From Triops longicaudatus (lineage: Eukaryota; Arthropoda; Branchiopoda; Notostraca; Triopsidae), in contig JAGQDJ010000214.1 of assembly GCA_022885665.1 (NCBI GenBank), positions 1-64,000 of the forward strand: a stretch of DNA of 64,000 nucleotides. The letters are read 5' to 3'. The translations under genes were made by a program, and so were the position numbers. Numbering within the stretch: position 1 is the first letter of the stretch; the number at the start of each line of letters is the position of its first letter. The notes below the pieces were generated by a model. That model was not told the origin of the DNA, did not search any database, and saw nothing but the letters and a program-made list of their open reading frames with translations. This document shows, piece by piece, positions 36,701 to 49,157 of the stretch.

Positions 36701-39700
36701 TCGCATTTGCATCGACGAAGAAGCCGACCGTGCCAGGATACGCAAGCCTTCATCCGTGACAGGCGTGGCACTTAAATCCAATTCACGAAGTAACGGACAG
36801 TGAGAACAGATTTGCCCCAAGACCTGTAAGTCAAAATGACATTAAATCGAAAGCTTCACACAGTTTAAGACACGCCTTGTAATGCATGTAAACTGCTCAA
36901 ACATGGCCTATGGTGCAATTATGCATAATCGCATTTCCAGATCTATTTTGAAAATTTACCTATTGCCGTTCAATGAAGCGTTTTAAAAATTGACAAGTTT
37001 AAATGAATATTGGATTGGTCTGCTTTTTAAGAGATTTTTTGTTAAATAGTTTTAAATTTTTATATATATTTTTCATATTTTATATATGATGTATATTTTA
37101 TATATTTTTCATGTTTTATACATGTTATTTCATATATATTTTTCAAATCAGGAAAATAATGTATATTTTTTATATTTTTTTCATTGTATTCATATTTTAT
37201 AAATCAGAAGAAGAGTCTTACAAGAATTGAAAATAGCCTATTTTACTCCATAATTTGGATTAAGAAATAATTAAGGCTATGCCATGGAAACAAAAGGCGG
37301 AGATCGAGACAAAAAGCGTGAGAAGTGTAAGGGAAACCGAACATGTGAAAGTTCAAGAACACATGTAGGAAAGTATTTAGGAAAGTATTGCTTTGTACCT
37401 GATCGGTAGTCAAGGTCATCCGGAGATTGAGGCTAATGAGCGAAGGGAATTTGGGTAGTAGGCGGTACAGGTGAATTTCACTGAGATGGTTTTCAAGGTA
37501 CGACAGGTTCAGTTGAGTCAAGGCCTACCATAAATATCAGTGGAAAAAATATTAATACTTTTATTAATTTGCATTTTTAAACGCACTCGCGGCTTTTTTA
37601 TTTATTATCCATTTGTTTTTAAATAATATTTTAGTATTTCTTAAGAAATATCGCTTGTAAGGTAACAAAAAGGGAAATCACGTGACAACGAGCTTCGATG
37701 AACTCAAGGGCGTGGTTCACGTCCCCGATGCCATTAGCCAGTGATAATTTCTGCAGTTGCGGCTGCAGCAATAAATGGTACGCGATGCGGCTAATTGACC
37801 GTTGTTCCGCAACGGTTTCCAGCAGATCCTCCAGTAGCGTAGACGCTAAAAGGAGCAAACATACACGCATTAAAATAGCTTGCAGAAATAAATAAAAACA
37901 GCCATACTGCAGTAATAACTGGAATAACAGAGCCAACAAGGTGTCTCAAGTTACATAAAACTTTACTCAAATCGTGCTCGTGAACTTCCGAACGTAATTC
38001 AAACTTAATCCAAGTTCATTATCTTCCCAACTTTCGTTGCACTTTTTGTCACAAAGCAATTTCTGCCTGGGAAAAGCAATCTCGACGCTTCGATTTTCAT
38101 AAAGTACATCACGTAAATCTAATCAACGAGCCTTATTTTCTCTCTACGCTATTACACGCAGTAATATTCCCAAATTTCTATTCCTTGCCTTCATTCTCCC
38201 GCCGTCATTTCGGCAGTTTATTTTAAGAAATTTAATTTCTGACAGAAATGCCACGTGAGGTAGCAATAGTTGGTACCTTTCGAGCCTGAAAGTCTCAACA
38301 TCCCTCGACAATTTTAAATGTCCGCTATCACGAAGCTAACCTATATATATATATATATATATATATTGCTGCAGAAATACGAAAATCTTAGTTTATATAA
38401 CGTTCAATATTAATGTCAATAGCCAACAATATCTACGCAACCAACAACACCCATAAGGAGATATTACAAAATTCAAAATGGAAGAAATATTTCCTTTGTA
38501 TTGTCAATTTCTGCAGCAATATTCCCCACATTCTCGTTCGAAGAAACATTTCACGTTGTTTGACACGCAAGCAAGCCATACAGCGCTTTAAAACACATTC
38601 ACAACCGCTGTTCATTGTTTCGCAGTCCAGCTACGCGAAATGTAACAAAACACCACTAACTTACCCTTCACCCCTTCCGCCCTGCACCTCCAAACTTTGT
38701 AGGGAACCGAAGCGGGAACGAACTATTGTTATGCATGGCGCTTTACCAGAACTCCGGGGAGGGTAAGAACGTGAATACAATCTTCCAACCCACCCTTTCA
38801 CCCTCCCACCCCTTCTTCCCCTAACTTTGCTAATTAATGCAGGTCTTATCAGTTCAATGCACGGCATGACAAGGCAAGTGCATTGTTACGCAGCTTTATA
38901 GAAGATTTTTCACGTTTTTCATGCACCCTCACCCCATTCACCCTCTCTAACTTGCCTTAAGCTTTACTAGGGCTGACAAATCATTTTTGCACGGAAACTG
39001 CGCCATCTTTACCCAATCTGGTAAAACTATGTTAGCCTAAAACTATATTAGATAAATAGCCTAAAATAAAGAGCCTAGCGTAAGTGAATTAACGAACTAG
39101 ATTACCTAGTGATTTGGTCAATTGTAACGCGAGGCGATGGTAACTTAATTAATTATAACTTTTTATTTATATAAAATTTTCTTAAAATAATTTTACTTTA
39201 TTTTTTTTTCTTTATTTTTCTTTAAATAACACAGAATGGCATTGAACTTAATGTTTATTTTAAAATTGTCTTTCAAAAGTCCTCTGGAATAAAAAAAAAA
39301 ATGGAATATTTTTTCTGAATTCATAAAATTCTCGCAAGCTTTGTACTTATTTTCGGTTTTTATTTCACATGTATTGCAATATTTCATTTTTTTATTTCAC
39401 GTGCATTTTGTCGCATGGATTTATTTACTTTTTATCTTTTTAAAGCTAGTGTTCGAAGCTTCCCCGTCAGTTTATGGAGTACTCTCCCTTGTTCATTTTT
39501 TCACCCTCTTCGCCAGCTCGCTTATCGCTGCTAAACAGAGCGGCAGCTTAAAACAAAGTGTTTACCTCTTTATTGTGTCCATAAAAAAGGAGTTTGTCGT
39601 TTCATATAACTACCTCATTTTTCTGCAACTCCCCAGCGAGAGTTAATTAAAAATCTCTTTCTTTTTTTCCACCCTTACTAAAAACGGCTATAAGGCAAGC

Positions 39701-40927
39701 AAGGGCAGAAAGCGAGCGCAGAGACAAAAGTCAATTAAATTCGAAGCCTCCTAACAGAAATGAAAATCAATGAGCGGACCACCGTCAGATTGACAGTTTA
39801 ATTAGCGACAGCGTTCAACACGAACAAGGAGGGAAAAGGGGTGGACAGCCCACACACCCAGGCAACTTGCACAGGCACGAGTAGGCGGGGTCAAAGGGGA
39901 GCCTTTTAAAGTAAGATAATTAGCGCTCGCATTTCAGCCAACTCGAAGAAATTACTTTTGTGAATTAAGAACTTAGGCAGGGGGTAATTCAGCCTTCGTA
40001 AGAAGCTTATAAAAGCTCCACATACAAGTACATCAGGCAAAATTTATTTACTAAATTTAAAATTGATTTACTTGATTTAAAATTGATTTACCAAAAATCA
40101 CTCGACCAATTTGAATCTATTTCTTTACAATTATTTAACTTAAAATTGTATCCTTTTGTAAAGTTGTTAATTGCCTTTAATGTTGTTAACCTTGTACCGT
40201 TATACCTACGGAGCTATTTTGATTGCGTATTATTTTAATTTGATTGACCTGACAGTGTTCTAACCTTGTGACTTCACCTTGCTGTGATGGATCTATTGAC
40301 GCATGGCCTTCTAACTGTTCTGTCTTTCCTTCTCTTGTATATACTTGTATATACCTTTTATTTACTTGTATATACAAGAGGCATATACTTGTATATACCT
40401 CTTGTATATACCTTTTGTAAATACAGTCAGTCATAACTAGACATTTGCATACTCTACACTTTAAGACAGCGCTATTTTTATGCCTAGTAGCCATACTAAT
40501 TTTTCTTTTCTGATTCAGTTCTCAACCAATAGAATAAACATAAATGTAGAGATCGATTCATAGTTTTTATTTTGCTTCTTATATTTTAATCAACTTATTT
40601 ATATTATATTTTTAATAAACCTATCCTCTACCTTAGAACTAATTTTAATTGTTGCAATAAACGTAGCAGAGGCAGAGAAGGAAGCATTTTATTTTAAAAG
40701 ATGCAATAAATGGAGGAAATAGAGGCAGAGAAGGAAGTATTTTTATTGCTTTACGAAGACTTACGCCAATCGATAAAAGGTCCAACAATGGTCACATAAG
40801 TGCCGTCTTCCATCATACTTCGGATCACGTCACGGTCCCGGATTCCCAATCCGAGCCAGAAGAGGTGTCTCGCAATACTCGTGAGGGCTGCTTTTCGCAG
40901 TGTGGGAGGTTTCTTCAAAAGCGGCAT
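33784..40927 (-). CDS. Leucine-rich-repeat protein with BC-box-like N-terminus, 500 aa, eight exons
   Basis: Exons in transcript order: 40765-40927, 37682-37845, 37399-37524, 36590-36823, 35493-35838, 35177-35424, 34296-34424, 33784-33876; 1503 nt, all phases consistent. Exon 1 encodes TLRKAALTSIARHL, which resembles the elongin BC-box (S/T-L-x3-C-x3-hydrophobic) with Ala for Cys, and then VGPFIDWPSTLLEDLLE, placed like the Cul2-box of ZYG11/ZER1-type receptors. Irregular LRRs follow, for example LLRELDLSATPVTDEGLRIL, LQHLNLLETRTTPQGI, LTELAITNSSNLSL and LSHLTLDDCPYISL, in the F-box/AMN1 style. The C-terminus is GNMDVNVGWYPPESS. The likely role is substrate recognition in a cullin ubiquitin ligase, but this is inference. 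The start is the first ATG (40927) in the exon-1 frame; an acceptor-like TTGCAG lies further upstream, so an extra 5' exon is possible. Confidence 0.85.
38342..38368. repeat. (TA)n microsatellite
   Basis: Uninterrupted TA dinucleotide run of about 27 bp in the first intron of the LRR gene. Confidence 0.9.
40335..40425. repeat. Cluster of GTATATAC palindromes
   Basis: Five copies of the palindrome GTATATAC occur within about 75 bp (starting at about 40338, 40347, 40368, 40391 and 40404), mostly as ACTTGTATATAC or CTTGTATATACC. One forms a longer palindrome CTTGTATATACAAG. The cluster could form hairpins or cruciforms. Confidence 0.7.
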
Positions 40928-42682
40928 TTCTTTGTTTCGTGCTAACTTGCTGCTGCTGCCTTTCGCACCCTTGCTGCCGCACTCACGGGGTTTCTCGTTT
41001 CTAATTAGCGGTGCCAAGTTTCACTGGCTGCAATTAGACGGCCACGAAGCGTAAAAATGGAGTTATACAGCACTATTTTAAGTTACTAGGCACAAATCTG
41101 AAAAGACACTTGATTTTGTATGCACTGGGGCTCCTAAAGATGAAGGAAGAAATGCTGCAGAAATGGGGAGAAATGGATGTCAGGAAGCGTTTGTGATGGC
41201 GCTTGGAGGACTGGGAGTAACAAGCGTATTGTGCACTTGGCACAGTGGTGATGTTTGGAAGGAAAAGTTATTTTGGGATGGGGATCACAACCTTCTAAAA
41301 CTAGGCTGAACACGTGGTCTTGGTTTCTACACAGCGTAGTTGGCAAAACGGCCACTAAGCAGTGACTCAGTCCTTACTGTTTGCAAACTGGTGAAATACC
41401 ATTAGTTAAGAATTAACTTTGAAATCAATATTTCGAGACAAAAGATATTCGAGAATTAACAAAAACCTGGAAAGTTAAAGCTTGTAGTTTAACTTTAAAG
41501 TAAAAATTCATTCAAACATAGATATTATTGTATCCAGCTTTAAAGGGAGCTGCTAGATGTCGCTAGTGTCTCCACGTGACGCCAGTATCCAGTCAAACCA
41601 AGGTTAAGGGAATTACAAGTATTCAAATGGTTTGACAAATGCTCAACATTGCACCCTGAATTTTCGACAGTAAAGCTACACATTATAATAGCTAGTGTAC
41701 ACCGTTAAGATTTCTTGAAAAATTTTCTTATCAAATTCGTAACAAGACAAGATTTTTAAACTTCCTATAAGAAAAAGCGTGTCCGAAGTTTTAGCGCGAT
41801 TCCAAGCATCTTTAACCATTTATTGTTATTTAAAAAAAATAAAAAATAATAAACACTTAAAATAAATAATATAATAAAATATAAAAATAATAAAAGCCTC
41901 GGAGCTGAAGTAATTTATAACCTTTCCAAGATTTGCGTCAACTTTAAAGGCAAAGTTTCCTACACAGGATAACCCACTTTCATTAGCGCTGCGGCAAAAA
42001 TTGTTCGCAAGTTTAGGAACCCGTCAGTTGAAGTCTAACGAAGCAATAAATTACTGCCACGTTTGGACCGCACGTTGCAAGATGTCCTCTCACATCCTTT
42101 GGCAATGGATCCAAAGAAATCAAAGAGCCAAAGGCTAAAGCCACAAGCCACAATTTTCGAACTTTGTCCCATCAGTTATTTGACTTCACCCTGTCCAGAA
42201 CGTAACGGATTGCTGCAACGAGATGACTTCATCTTCAGAAAAAAATCTTTATTTTTGCCCTTTTTTAAAACCAGGAAAAAAATATTTCTGCTTGCCGCCA
42301 ACTTGTGACTCAACCTTAATAAACAAAAAACAGGCTATGTTGGGTAAGTTTGACGTCACAACTGCCCAAATAGATCCAGTGGCCAAGTTTTGTTACCGAT
42401 TCGTTATTCCTCGCTCGAAATATAACAGACGCAACGTTTACGACTTGCACAATTCACCGTTGCAGTAATAGCCGAAATAATCACGTCATTTACCTCCCGG
42501 AATTCTTTCAACGAATGCTCAAAGAAACTGGCCAGACACCGAAAACAAACATAGACTGTTTCCATATTTCTTTCTATGAGGAGTAATTCCAACAGAATCA
42601 GTACAATACGTGCTAACTATATTTTTTAATAAGAATACTAATGAAAATAATACTAAAAAATCGAATAAAAAATAGAAATAAA

Positions 42683-42885
42683 TTATACGAAATATTAACA
42701 AATATCTAAACAAAAATTTTAAATATTACAGAATAATAAACAAATATTGCAGAATATTTTTTCCATTTTTTCTAATTATATTTTTAATTGTTTAGTTTAT
42801 ACGAAATATTAACAAATATCTAAACAAAACTTTAAATATAAATATTACAGAATATTTTTTCCATTTTTGCTAATGATACATTTAA
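42683..42885. repeat. Tandem duplication, period about 114 bp
   Basis: The segment starting TTATACGAAATATTAACAAA at 42683 recurs at 42797. The shared features continue through TATTACAGAAT and ATTTTTTCCATTTTT, with small indels. AT-rich and non-coding. Confidence 0.8.
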
Positions 42886-43749
42886 TTTTTTAGTTCTAAA
42901 TTCTTTTCTTGTTTTCACTGCAGTAGATATAGTTCTGTGTTAACCCTCTGGGGGTTAAAAGGGTTATATCGATCTGATTCGTTCTCGGTGTCACAGTATC
43001 GTGGCTAGTCTGCGACACACAAATACACGTATAGGGACACACACACGCACTCAAACGTTCTTCACCCCCTTAACCCCCCCTGGCGAGTCTTAACTGACCT
43101 TTTCTCGTCAACATTAACCCCCGGACGGAGAAAACTGCCAACCCACATTGCTGTCCCTCTTAGCAATCCCGTGTCCAAGAACTAATCCCTCCCTTAGAGA
43201 GTTGTAAGGGGGCAACTTGTCTTCCCCACCCTATTTCACCCCCTTTGGAGGGTCCCACATAGCCTGGGGGAAGAAGTTAGACGATTCCGTGGAAAAAGGG
43301 GTTGGGTGGGGGGTGAAAGGAAACTGTCTAGTGTATGTATCTAACGTTTGACTAAGGGCCACGCCCACCCTGGGGTGATAAAAAGAACGAGATTAAGGCA
43401 CTTAATCAAGTCTCTTGATTCGTATATTACGGATCCCTGTTAACCCTAGCAATGTTTCTTACCCCCGCCCCCGGAAAAGATACCCCAGATGGTTAATTAA
43501 AAGTGGGTTATAAGCTACTTAACTTATTTGTCCTTAATTCGTAACGTTTTCTACGGAGAATATACTAATTTATTACTTTAATGAATAATACGGAAGGATT
43601 TTTTTCCAAAATGTAAGTAAATTTGGAACCAAAATTTCAAGTTCTCGTAGCATTTTGGTATAATTTGCGCACTTTGCAGTACAGATAATAATAACAAATA
43701 AATTGTTTAAAAAATTTCTGCTTCTTAAGTACGGTTAGTTTAAGTTAAG

Positions 43750-43781
43750 GTGCATCTAAGGCTCTTATGGGCGAATAACAC
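43750..43781. repeat. Dispersed repeat, copy 1
   Basis: Contains GCTCTTATGGGCGAATAACA, identical over 20 bp to the copy at 61912-61943. The matching zone extends leftwards through GTGCATCT with one gap and one mismatch. Confidence 0.65.
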
Positions 43782-46700
43782 AGCAGACGTGTACTAATAA
43801 TTAATTTAAATCTTTATTTAAACATTTTTTATTCATTTAATTCTTTCGTATAGACTAATTTCTAAATTAATTTAAAAAAGTATTACAATCCGACAATTAG
43901 TTTTTGAGTTATGACCCAACTAATTTTTGACAATGTTCGTTCCCGCGACGTAAAAGCACAAGATGGCGCGGGAAAGCAATGGAAAAATGCATTATACCTG
44001 CAGTGCCACCTGTAGGACTACGGAGTCCCCAGCTCAGGTGCACCGTTCCCTAGAAGAAGTCACTAAACGAACTTCAGGCTGTTGAGTTAAATTTGAGAAT
44101 TTAAATGAAATTAATTTATACCAAGTTAAGCCTGGTAAATGGTTCTTTACTTAACTTGGGTTACGTTTATGAAAGTTTAATTACAATTTCAGTAGAGTTT
44201 TACTCCCCAAAAGCGCTTAAAAACAAGAAAATAAGAATACGATTTTTTTTTACATTTATTTATTTTTTTTCTCCTCCAGACTTCTCGTTCCGGGGGTGAA
44301 TTATTTAGCACTTTTTCCAAGTGATGCTTTGCATTGTCCTTCTTAGGATGCCAGCTAGGCAAAAAAGAAGGAGGGGTGAATTCAGGACGTTCAGAAACGA
44401 CCTAGCTGTATTGTTGTCCGCCTTTTTTGTAATGTGTTGGCTGCCGGTACTGGTATACATCGAGCAGAGTTCGGTTCTTTGTTGTCCGTAAATAAGAGGA
44501 ATGTGAAGGAAGGCGCGGAATGAGGATTACAGATGAAGAAGCATTTGGCTCCGAGTCAATAAGCTGAAAGCAACTTTTAAAGGGATGTGTGTCATTTGCA
44601 TAAGTTCGTCGAGTGCCTCTTACAGTGGAACACGAAAAAGAAAAGAGGGGTGAAAAAAGGGTCATGACTAAAGAGGAGGGTAAATAAGTGAACAATTTCT
44701 GTCCACGTGAATTTTTAACTGCGGTGACAATTCTGAAGGCGGCGGCTTGATGTTTTGTTTTTAAAGTTTCCATTGCGTTATTAGTGTCGGATGCAGCGGA
44801 TAACTCGTGTGTGAAGATGCCTTTTCTTCTCAGATTTGTCATGCACTGGTGAATGCTTGCTGGAACCATCATCCACATCTGTTTATCTTGGCATTACAAG
44901 GAGGTGGAGCCGGCAGGTTCTTCCCTTTTTAAAGATAATGGCTTCCCTGCCAAACCGCCTTAGACACCTAAAACAAAACAAACAGACCACCCGAAATGTT
45001 AGTGCCACCGCTGCGAAGCTAACAAATCTTCATTGATTTCCAAAGGCAGCAAGGGTTTCGAAGAATTTTAAAAACATAGCTGTTAAAGCCACTCTTACTC
45101 TTCATATAATTCTTTAAAATAACGTACACAGTCTACAACATGCAAAGAACAAGGATACACTTACACTAACATATAAATCTTATTCTGGAATCTATTTTTT
45201 TATTTTATTTCTATGATTCCAAATTCAAATTGCGCGCCAAATGTGGCTCAGCGACCGTTGCAAAACTGAAGCATAACTTTGAGTTTTCAAAAGGTTTTTG
45301 AATCCCAAAGCTTTCATGCTACAGAGCAGAGCATACATTACGGGAAAAAAATCCTCGTACTAAAAATTTGCAATGAGAAAGAAGGAAAATGGCACATTTT
45401 AGCGTATTTAAGGAACTACGTGGCTGGACAATGCTAATTTCCCGCCAAACGCTCTTAGTTAGGAATATTCATGCAAATTTGTCAAGTACTTAGAAAGGAG
45501 GAGTCTGTCGCACACTTTGACCGAAGAAATACTTTTCTACAAAAAGCTCGTTGGAAATTTGCAAATTTTAATGACCCGTTCAGCTGTTGCACGGACAATT
45601 GAAAATTCCCACACAAGTGCCGTCACGCCACATTATGCATTTTCTTAATTTATTTGAGAAACTTCCTAGTGTCTTTGTTGGAAAATTGAAATAAATGCTC
45701 TGTTATAGATATTTATTCAAAATTCCCCATTGTTTGATTTCGCAGCGCGAAATCAAATTGCCCAAACTGTTATGGCTGTCTATTTTGCTACTCCTTCCCC
45801 AAAATTCACAAAGCTTTGCAAATTACGAAACAAAAACCCCGGAAAGTGAAGTGTTACTATAAAGCTTTGATTTGTAGTTTCTTGACATCGTCAAATTTCC
45901 ACGCGAAGACAAGTTTTCTGCGGAAACTGTCACGCCACCTACTTCCCTTCCTTGTTCTTCCTCACAAAAGCCAATAATTTGAACAAATTACACACATATA
46001 ACATCTAAGAAGTGTTCAGTTTTATACAAAAGTTTTAAAATTCGTGAAACAAACAAATTCATATTTTCATTCCAGTAAATCAATTTTCCCGGTAAAAACC
46101 GTTTCACTACATGGCATTTTTCCAACGTCCAAATTTTAACGTTGCTTTCTCCCCTTCAGAACTTCACAAAAGACTGATAAACTATACTCGGATGTTTCAG
46201 ATTGTCAAATTCTCACACTAAGTAACCATCTACTGAACTTTTCCCTGTTATTTTTCGAAAAACAGTTGCGGCGTGTGAGTCAAACCACTTGGACGCCCAA
46301 CTGGTTCGGACTTTGGTCCTTAAATTTACTCTTTCATGCATAAAACAGCCTCAAAATCCGTTTCTTTTTCCTCATTGGGAGCGTAGGTGTCGAGCTTTCG
46401 ATCCGCCCTTAGGAAATATTCATGATCTTACCCCGATCATGTTCTGCAGTGGAGAAATATGGAGAAAAAATCTGTACTAACACGTCATTTATTATGCATG
46501 CAACTTTTTTCCCTCACTTGTGCTCGGGTTTCGGGCTGACAACAGTAAACCCGTGAGACTTGCTGTATCGTAATGCAAAAGTCGCTTTTTCCCTGTAAGT
46601 GAGAAAAATCTCGACAAGAGGAAATTTCAGTTTTTTTTAAGAAGGCGAAAATTAGATTCAAAGAAGCCAACTGCGACGGACAGAAATGTCACTCGAGACA

Positions 46701-47809
46701 GCGTTTATTGGCTGTCATCAATGTCCATTTTGAAGCGTACAGTCATCTTTCTTTCCAATTATGCTCCGAGACGTCCAAAATGTCATTTTTTGTTGTTTCG
46801 TTTGTCAGAGAAATAAAAACATCCACAGACAATATTGCATTTTTATGTATATTTAATAATATTTGCTATCATAAGCCTATTGCTGAATCGTTTTATGTTG
46901 CGTTTAGAATACAAGAAGGTTTTTTATTGTTGCGTTCAGGAACAACAAAAGCAATTAAGAGGCCAGGAAATGGAGTTTTACTAGTTTTACTTCCGAGCCA
47001 GTCGGAAACTTGATCTTGGCGTACAAAACAAGAACACGCAATCTTTGCTATTAAGGCAAAATAAAAAGTTTTCCTTTAACTTGATTCACTTCGTGCAAGA
47101 TAAAGGTCGAAAACACAGGTGAATGACAGCCCACAGGAAAACAAGAGCCATCAAAAGCTCTTAACGGAACATGTATTCCCGATCGCAGCACACTATGCTC
47201 GACAAAGAAAGGAACAAGGGAAGAAAAAAGTGTTGAAAAAAGCATGTGGGTACGTTACAACCCGCTACAATTAGTTCAAGCAGAAGTCCTTTGTCTGCCG
47301 CTGTTACCTTCATTCAACACAATCTTGCGAAACTTTTCCAATTCTCGAGCTAACATTTCTGATTAAAATACTTCGCAAAAATAGTCATAAAGCTGCAATT
47401 AAGTAAACGCGAAGTAAAGCGGGTTTGGATTCGCAACGGGTTGGGTTACACGCCACGCGCCTTTGATCAATGCTAACAACAGCGAATTTCTTCTTTAGTT
47501 CCATTTTTTCTCATATTTATCTTCCTTTGAAGTCCTATTTTTGTTTATTAACTCACTAGAAAACAATGGCAGCGTATTTTGCGTTCATTTTCCTCGAAAA
47601 CTTTACTCCCGTTGCTAAAAACGGTAAGTAACCGACTTCAAAGGGAGTTTGTTCGGCGGTCCCGGTTTCACAGCGGTCCGGACTACCTGCACTGGTCAGT
47701 GGAACCGCGCACAAGTCAGGGGAACCGATCCGTTGGGGCATTGGCCGTGGCCGTGGCCTCGCCAAGCAAGTTGCTAGCGCGCGGCGCGTTCAGTTAAGCT
47801 TGCGGCGTC

Positions 47810-48079
47810 ATGGCAAGCGGACTGAGCAGCGCAAGTTCAGGGATGGCGGGCAGCGCCAGTGTTTCATTCTTGCAAAGTGCGGCTTTGGTGTCAGTGGCTA
47901 GTGCGGATGCAAATCCTGCCTTTTGCAGTGCAGATACGTTAACAGGGGGTAACCTAAGTAGTGTGTGGGAGAATGTCGACGCCGACAGGATTGCTAAAAA
48001 GCGGAGGAATAACAGATTCATTTTCCATAACGGCCGGCATATTCAAATTCGCCACCTGCCCCGGGACGCCACCGAAGAG
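47810..48079 (+). CDS. First coding exon of an RRM-type RNA-binding protein (PTB-like?)
   Basis: Ninety codons, ending in phase 0 at a strong donor (GAAGAG/GTAAGA). The N-terminal 55 residues are rich in Ser and Ala. Then comes a basic stretch (RIAKKRRNNR, a possible nuclear localisation signal) and HIQIRHLPRDATEE, which looks like the first strand and first helix start of an RRM. The spacing and the xIRxLPxDxTE pattern recall RRM1 of polypyrimidine-tract-binding proteins, but too little is present for certainty. An in-frame TAA (47795-47797) just upstream fixes the ATG at 47810 as the first one. The gene is cut by the window end or has its next exon very far away. Confidence 0.6.
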
Positions 48080-48317
48080 GTAAGAAAACGTTTTTCTTTT
48101 TGCTGTTAGTTTTGTGATCCTCTTCCGAACTCCCGTTTTCAATAGTTGCAATCCTCAATTTTTCTATTTTACGGGCAAATTCAGCATTCCATCAGTGCCC
48201 GATCTGAAATGTTTTTCTCTTGTGAATTAAATTCACCCGCGTAACGGCCAACGGCCGTTGCCATAGCAACCGCACACAGTTGGGGGGCACCGAATGCTAA
48301 CCTTGGGCTAAATCACG

Positions 48318-48730
48318 GTTAACAGAGGGTGAAACAGGCCTTAATACCCACGTTTTCACTTTGCCGCATTTTGCAAGCTAAAATCGAAATTCTCAAAATA
48401 TTCTAAAAAAAAATTGGAAAATATAGCGCAGTACGAAATTGCAGACGATTTTGAGAAAATTTAGTGGTTTAATTAAATTATTTAGTTATGCTAGGTAAGC
48501 TGGGTTAGTTATGCTAGGTAAGCTAGGTTAGAGGGGTTTTACAGGCCTCAATACCGTTTCACTTTCGGTAGAAATTGGGAAAAAAATTCGAGAAAAATCT
48601 GAGAAGAAATTATCTGAAAATTGATTCTAAATTATAGACTAATTCGAAATAGCAGCATTTCGATAAAATATTTGAAAATGTATGATTTAGTTGAATTAGT
48701 TGTGTTAAGTAGGTTACGTTAATGAAGTAT
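48318..48730. repeat. Diverged tandem duplication, period about 208 bp
   Basis: Two units begin with related sequence: GGTTAACAGAGGGTGAAACA at 48318 and GGTTAGAGGGGTTTTACAGG at 48526. Each continues through AGGCCT(T/C)AATACC, TTTCACTTT, an AT-rich body and a GTTATGCTAGGTAAG- or GTGTTAAGTAGGTTA-like end. The first unit ends in a smaller duplication of GTTATGCTAGGTAAGCT. Confidence 0.6.
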
Positions 48731-49078
48731 TAGGTTATGTTAAGTATTAGGTTATTACTTAAGTTGTATTGGTTAGGTTTCTTCGGTTGGGTTAGGTTAA
48801 AGTTTACTCGTAGTTGATTAAGTAACTGTTGTAATGCAGTTTTTACGTTCTGAAAACGCTCGCGAAGGAAAAATTTCGAGGTGGGAGGAGCCACAGCAGT
48901 AAACTACCTACTCCACTAATAGTAAACCAACAGTAACTTTTGTATCGAAGGTGATATTCTGAATTATCTCGGAAACATTAAAGATATATTTATTCCAATT
49001 ACAAAAATCTTACATCTGAATATTAAACTAAATAACGGGACGCCTGCGAAATACAAAATGACGATAATAATATTTTTT

Positions 49079-49089
49079 TATTATTATTA

Positions 49090-49157
<68 letters not shown>
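49079..49157. repeat. (ATT)n microsatellite
   Basis: About 26 units of ATT with one interruption near the start. The minus-strand poly-Asn reading frame here is an artefact of the repeat. Confidence 0.95.

Larger units (their letters stand above)
37846..40764 (-). other. First intron of the LRR gene (about 2.9 kb)
   Basis: It separates the BC-box-like exon from the repeats. It contains a TA microsatellite (38342-38368), C-rich patches at about 38660-38960 and the GTATATAC cluster at about 40335-40425. No nested gene was recognised. Confidence 0.6.
40928..47809. other. Long intergenic region without a recognised gene
   Basis: About 6.9 kb between the LRR gene (-) and the RRM gene (+), which diverge from it. 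It includes a tandem duplication (42683-42885), a C-rich region with many TTAACCCC-like motifs (42945-43500), and a 158-codon minus-strand open frame (44402-44878) that I cannot assign and consider doubtful. From about 47430 on the base composition becomes GC-rich, fitting a promoter for the RRM gene. Confidence 0.5.

Noticed and set aside
48690..48800. Interstitial telomere array
   Set aside because: The TTAGG-like words are irregularly spaced and mixed with other sequence, so they do not form a true array.
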